Source of the DNA: DAIOSQ01 sp036752465 | Lineage (GTDB): Bacteria > Pseudomonadota > Gammaproteobacteria > Legionellales > Legionellaceae | Assembly (NCBI GenBank): GCA_036752465.1 | Contig: DAIOSQ010000003.1 | Location: 1 to 33,440, forward strand | Direction of reading: 5' to 3' | DNA length: 33,440 nucleotides | Part shown: in pieces, positions 33,415 through 33,440 of the stretch | How positions within the stretch are numbered: position 1 is the stretch's first letter | How the letters are laid out: each line of letters begins with the position of its first letter | Notes under the pieces: model-generated | Seen by the model: the letters and a program-made list of their open reading frames with translations, nothing else | Told to the model about the DNA's origin: nothing | Database searches by the model: none | Program-made: the position numbers and the translations under genes

Positions 33415-33440
33415 ATTAGCGTAGTGTACGAGCACGATCT

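Noticed and set aside
33380..33440. tRNA gene at the right edge
   Set aside because: A TTCAA-like T-loop stretch is present, but no acceptor stem, anticodon arm or D-arm can be formed.

Overview
The window looks like a chromosomal stretch of a host-associated gammaproteobacterium of the order Legionellales (Legionella, Coxiella and relatives). Three things point there. A type II secretion gspD-gspE pair stands apart from other gsp genes, as lspDE does in Legionella. The housekeeping genes (rlmJ, folD, a RhlE-like helicase, a SWIM/SNF2 helicase) are ordinary gammaproteobacterial genes. They are interspersed with large proteins carrying eukaryote-directed domains: an OTU-type deubiquitinase fold, a PPP-type phosphatase resembling WipA/WipB, and a Cys-protease/transglutaminase-like fold. 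Genus and species cannot be decided from the sequence.

Layout. 1-1827 (minus): rlmJ followed by an MltD-like lytic transglycosylase that runs off the left edge and has an unusual tail. 1961-7657 (minus): a SWIM/SNF2 helicase, then a two-gene envelope unit (beta-barrel outer-membrane protein plus a secreted IPT/TIG-DUF1566 protein). 7768-9371: a probable IS4-type insertion sequence with an intact transposase. 9372-9804: a gene-poor stretch. 9909-14154 (plus): three consecutive candidate effectors (OTU protease, PPP phosphatase, GNC-fold protein). 14202-15221 (minus): a two-PAS-like protein with no output domain. 15408-15614 (plus): a small charged protein. 15622-17810 (minus): folD and an RhlE-like RNA helicase. 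17983-27102 (minus): a giant 3039-residue protein with an embedded SecA-like ATPase motor. 27260-29425 (plus): a long helical protein of unknown family, divergent from the giant gene. 29439-33217 (minus): gspD and gspE overlapping by 4 bases, with two hairpins in the leader region at the right edge.

How the parts may work together. The OTU and PPP genes are 47 bp apart and probably form one transcript that would join ubiquitin removal to dephosphorylation. The third gene has its own promoter-like sequence. The giant SecA-like protein and the 721-residue helical protein share a divergent regulatory region. I infer that these five genes are candidate translocated effectors. No type IV secretion gene lies in the window to prove it. 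The signal-peptide-bearing envelope proteins could instead use the Sec/type II route, of which gspD and gspE are two parts.
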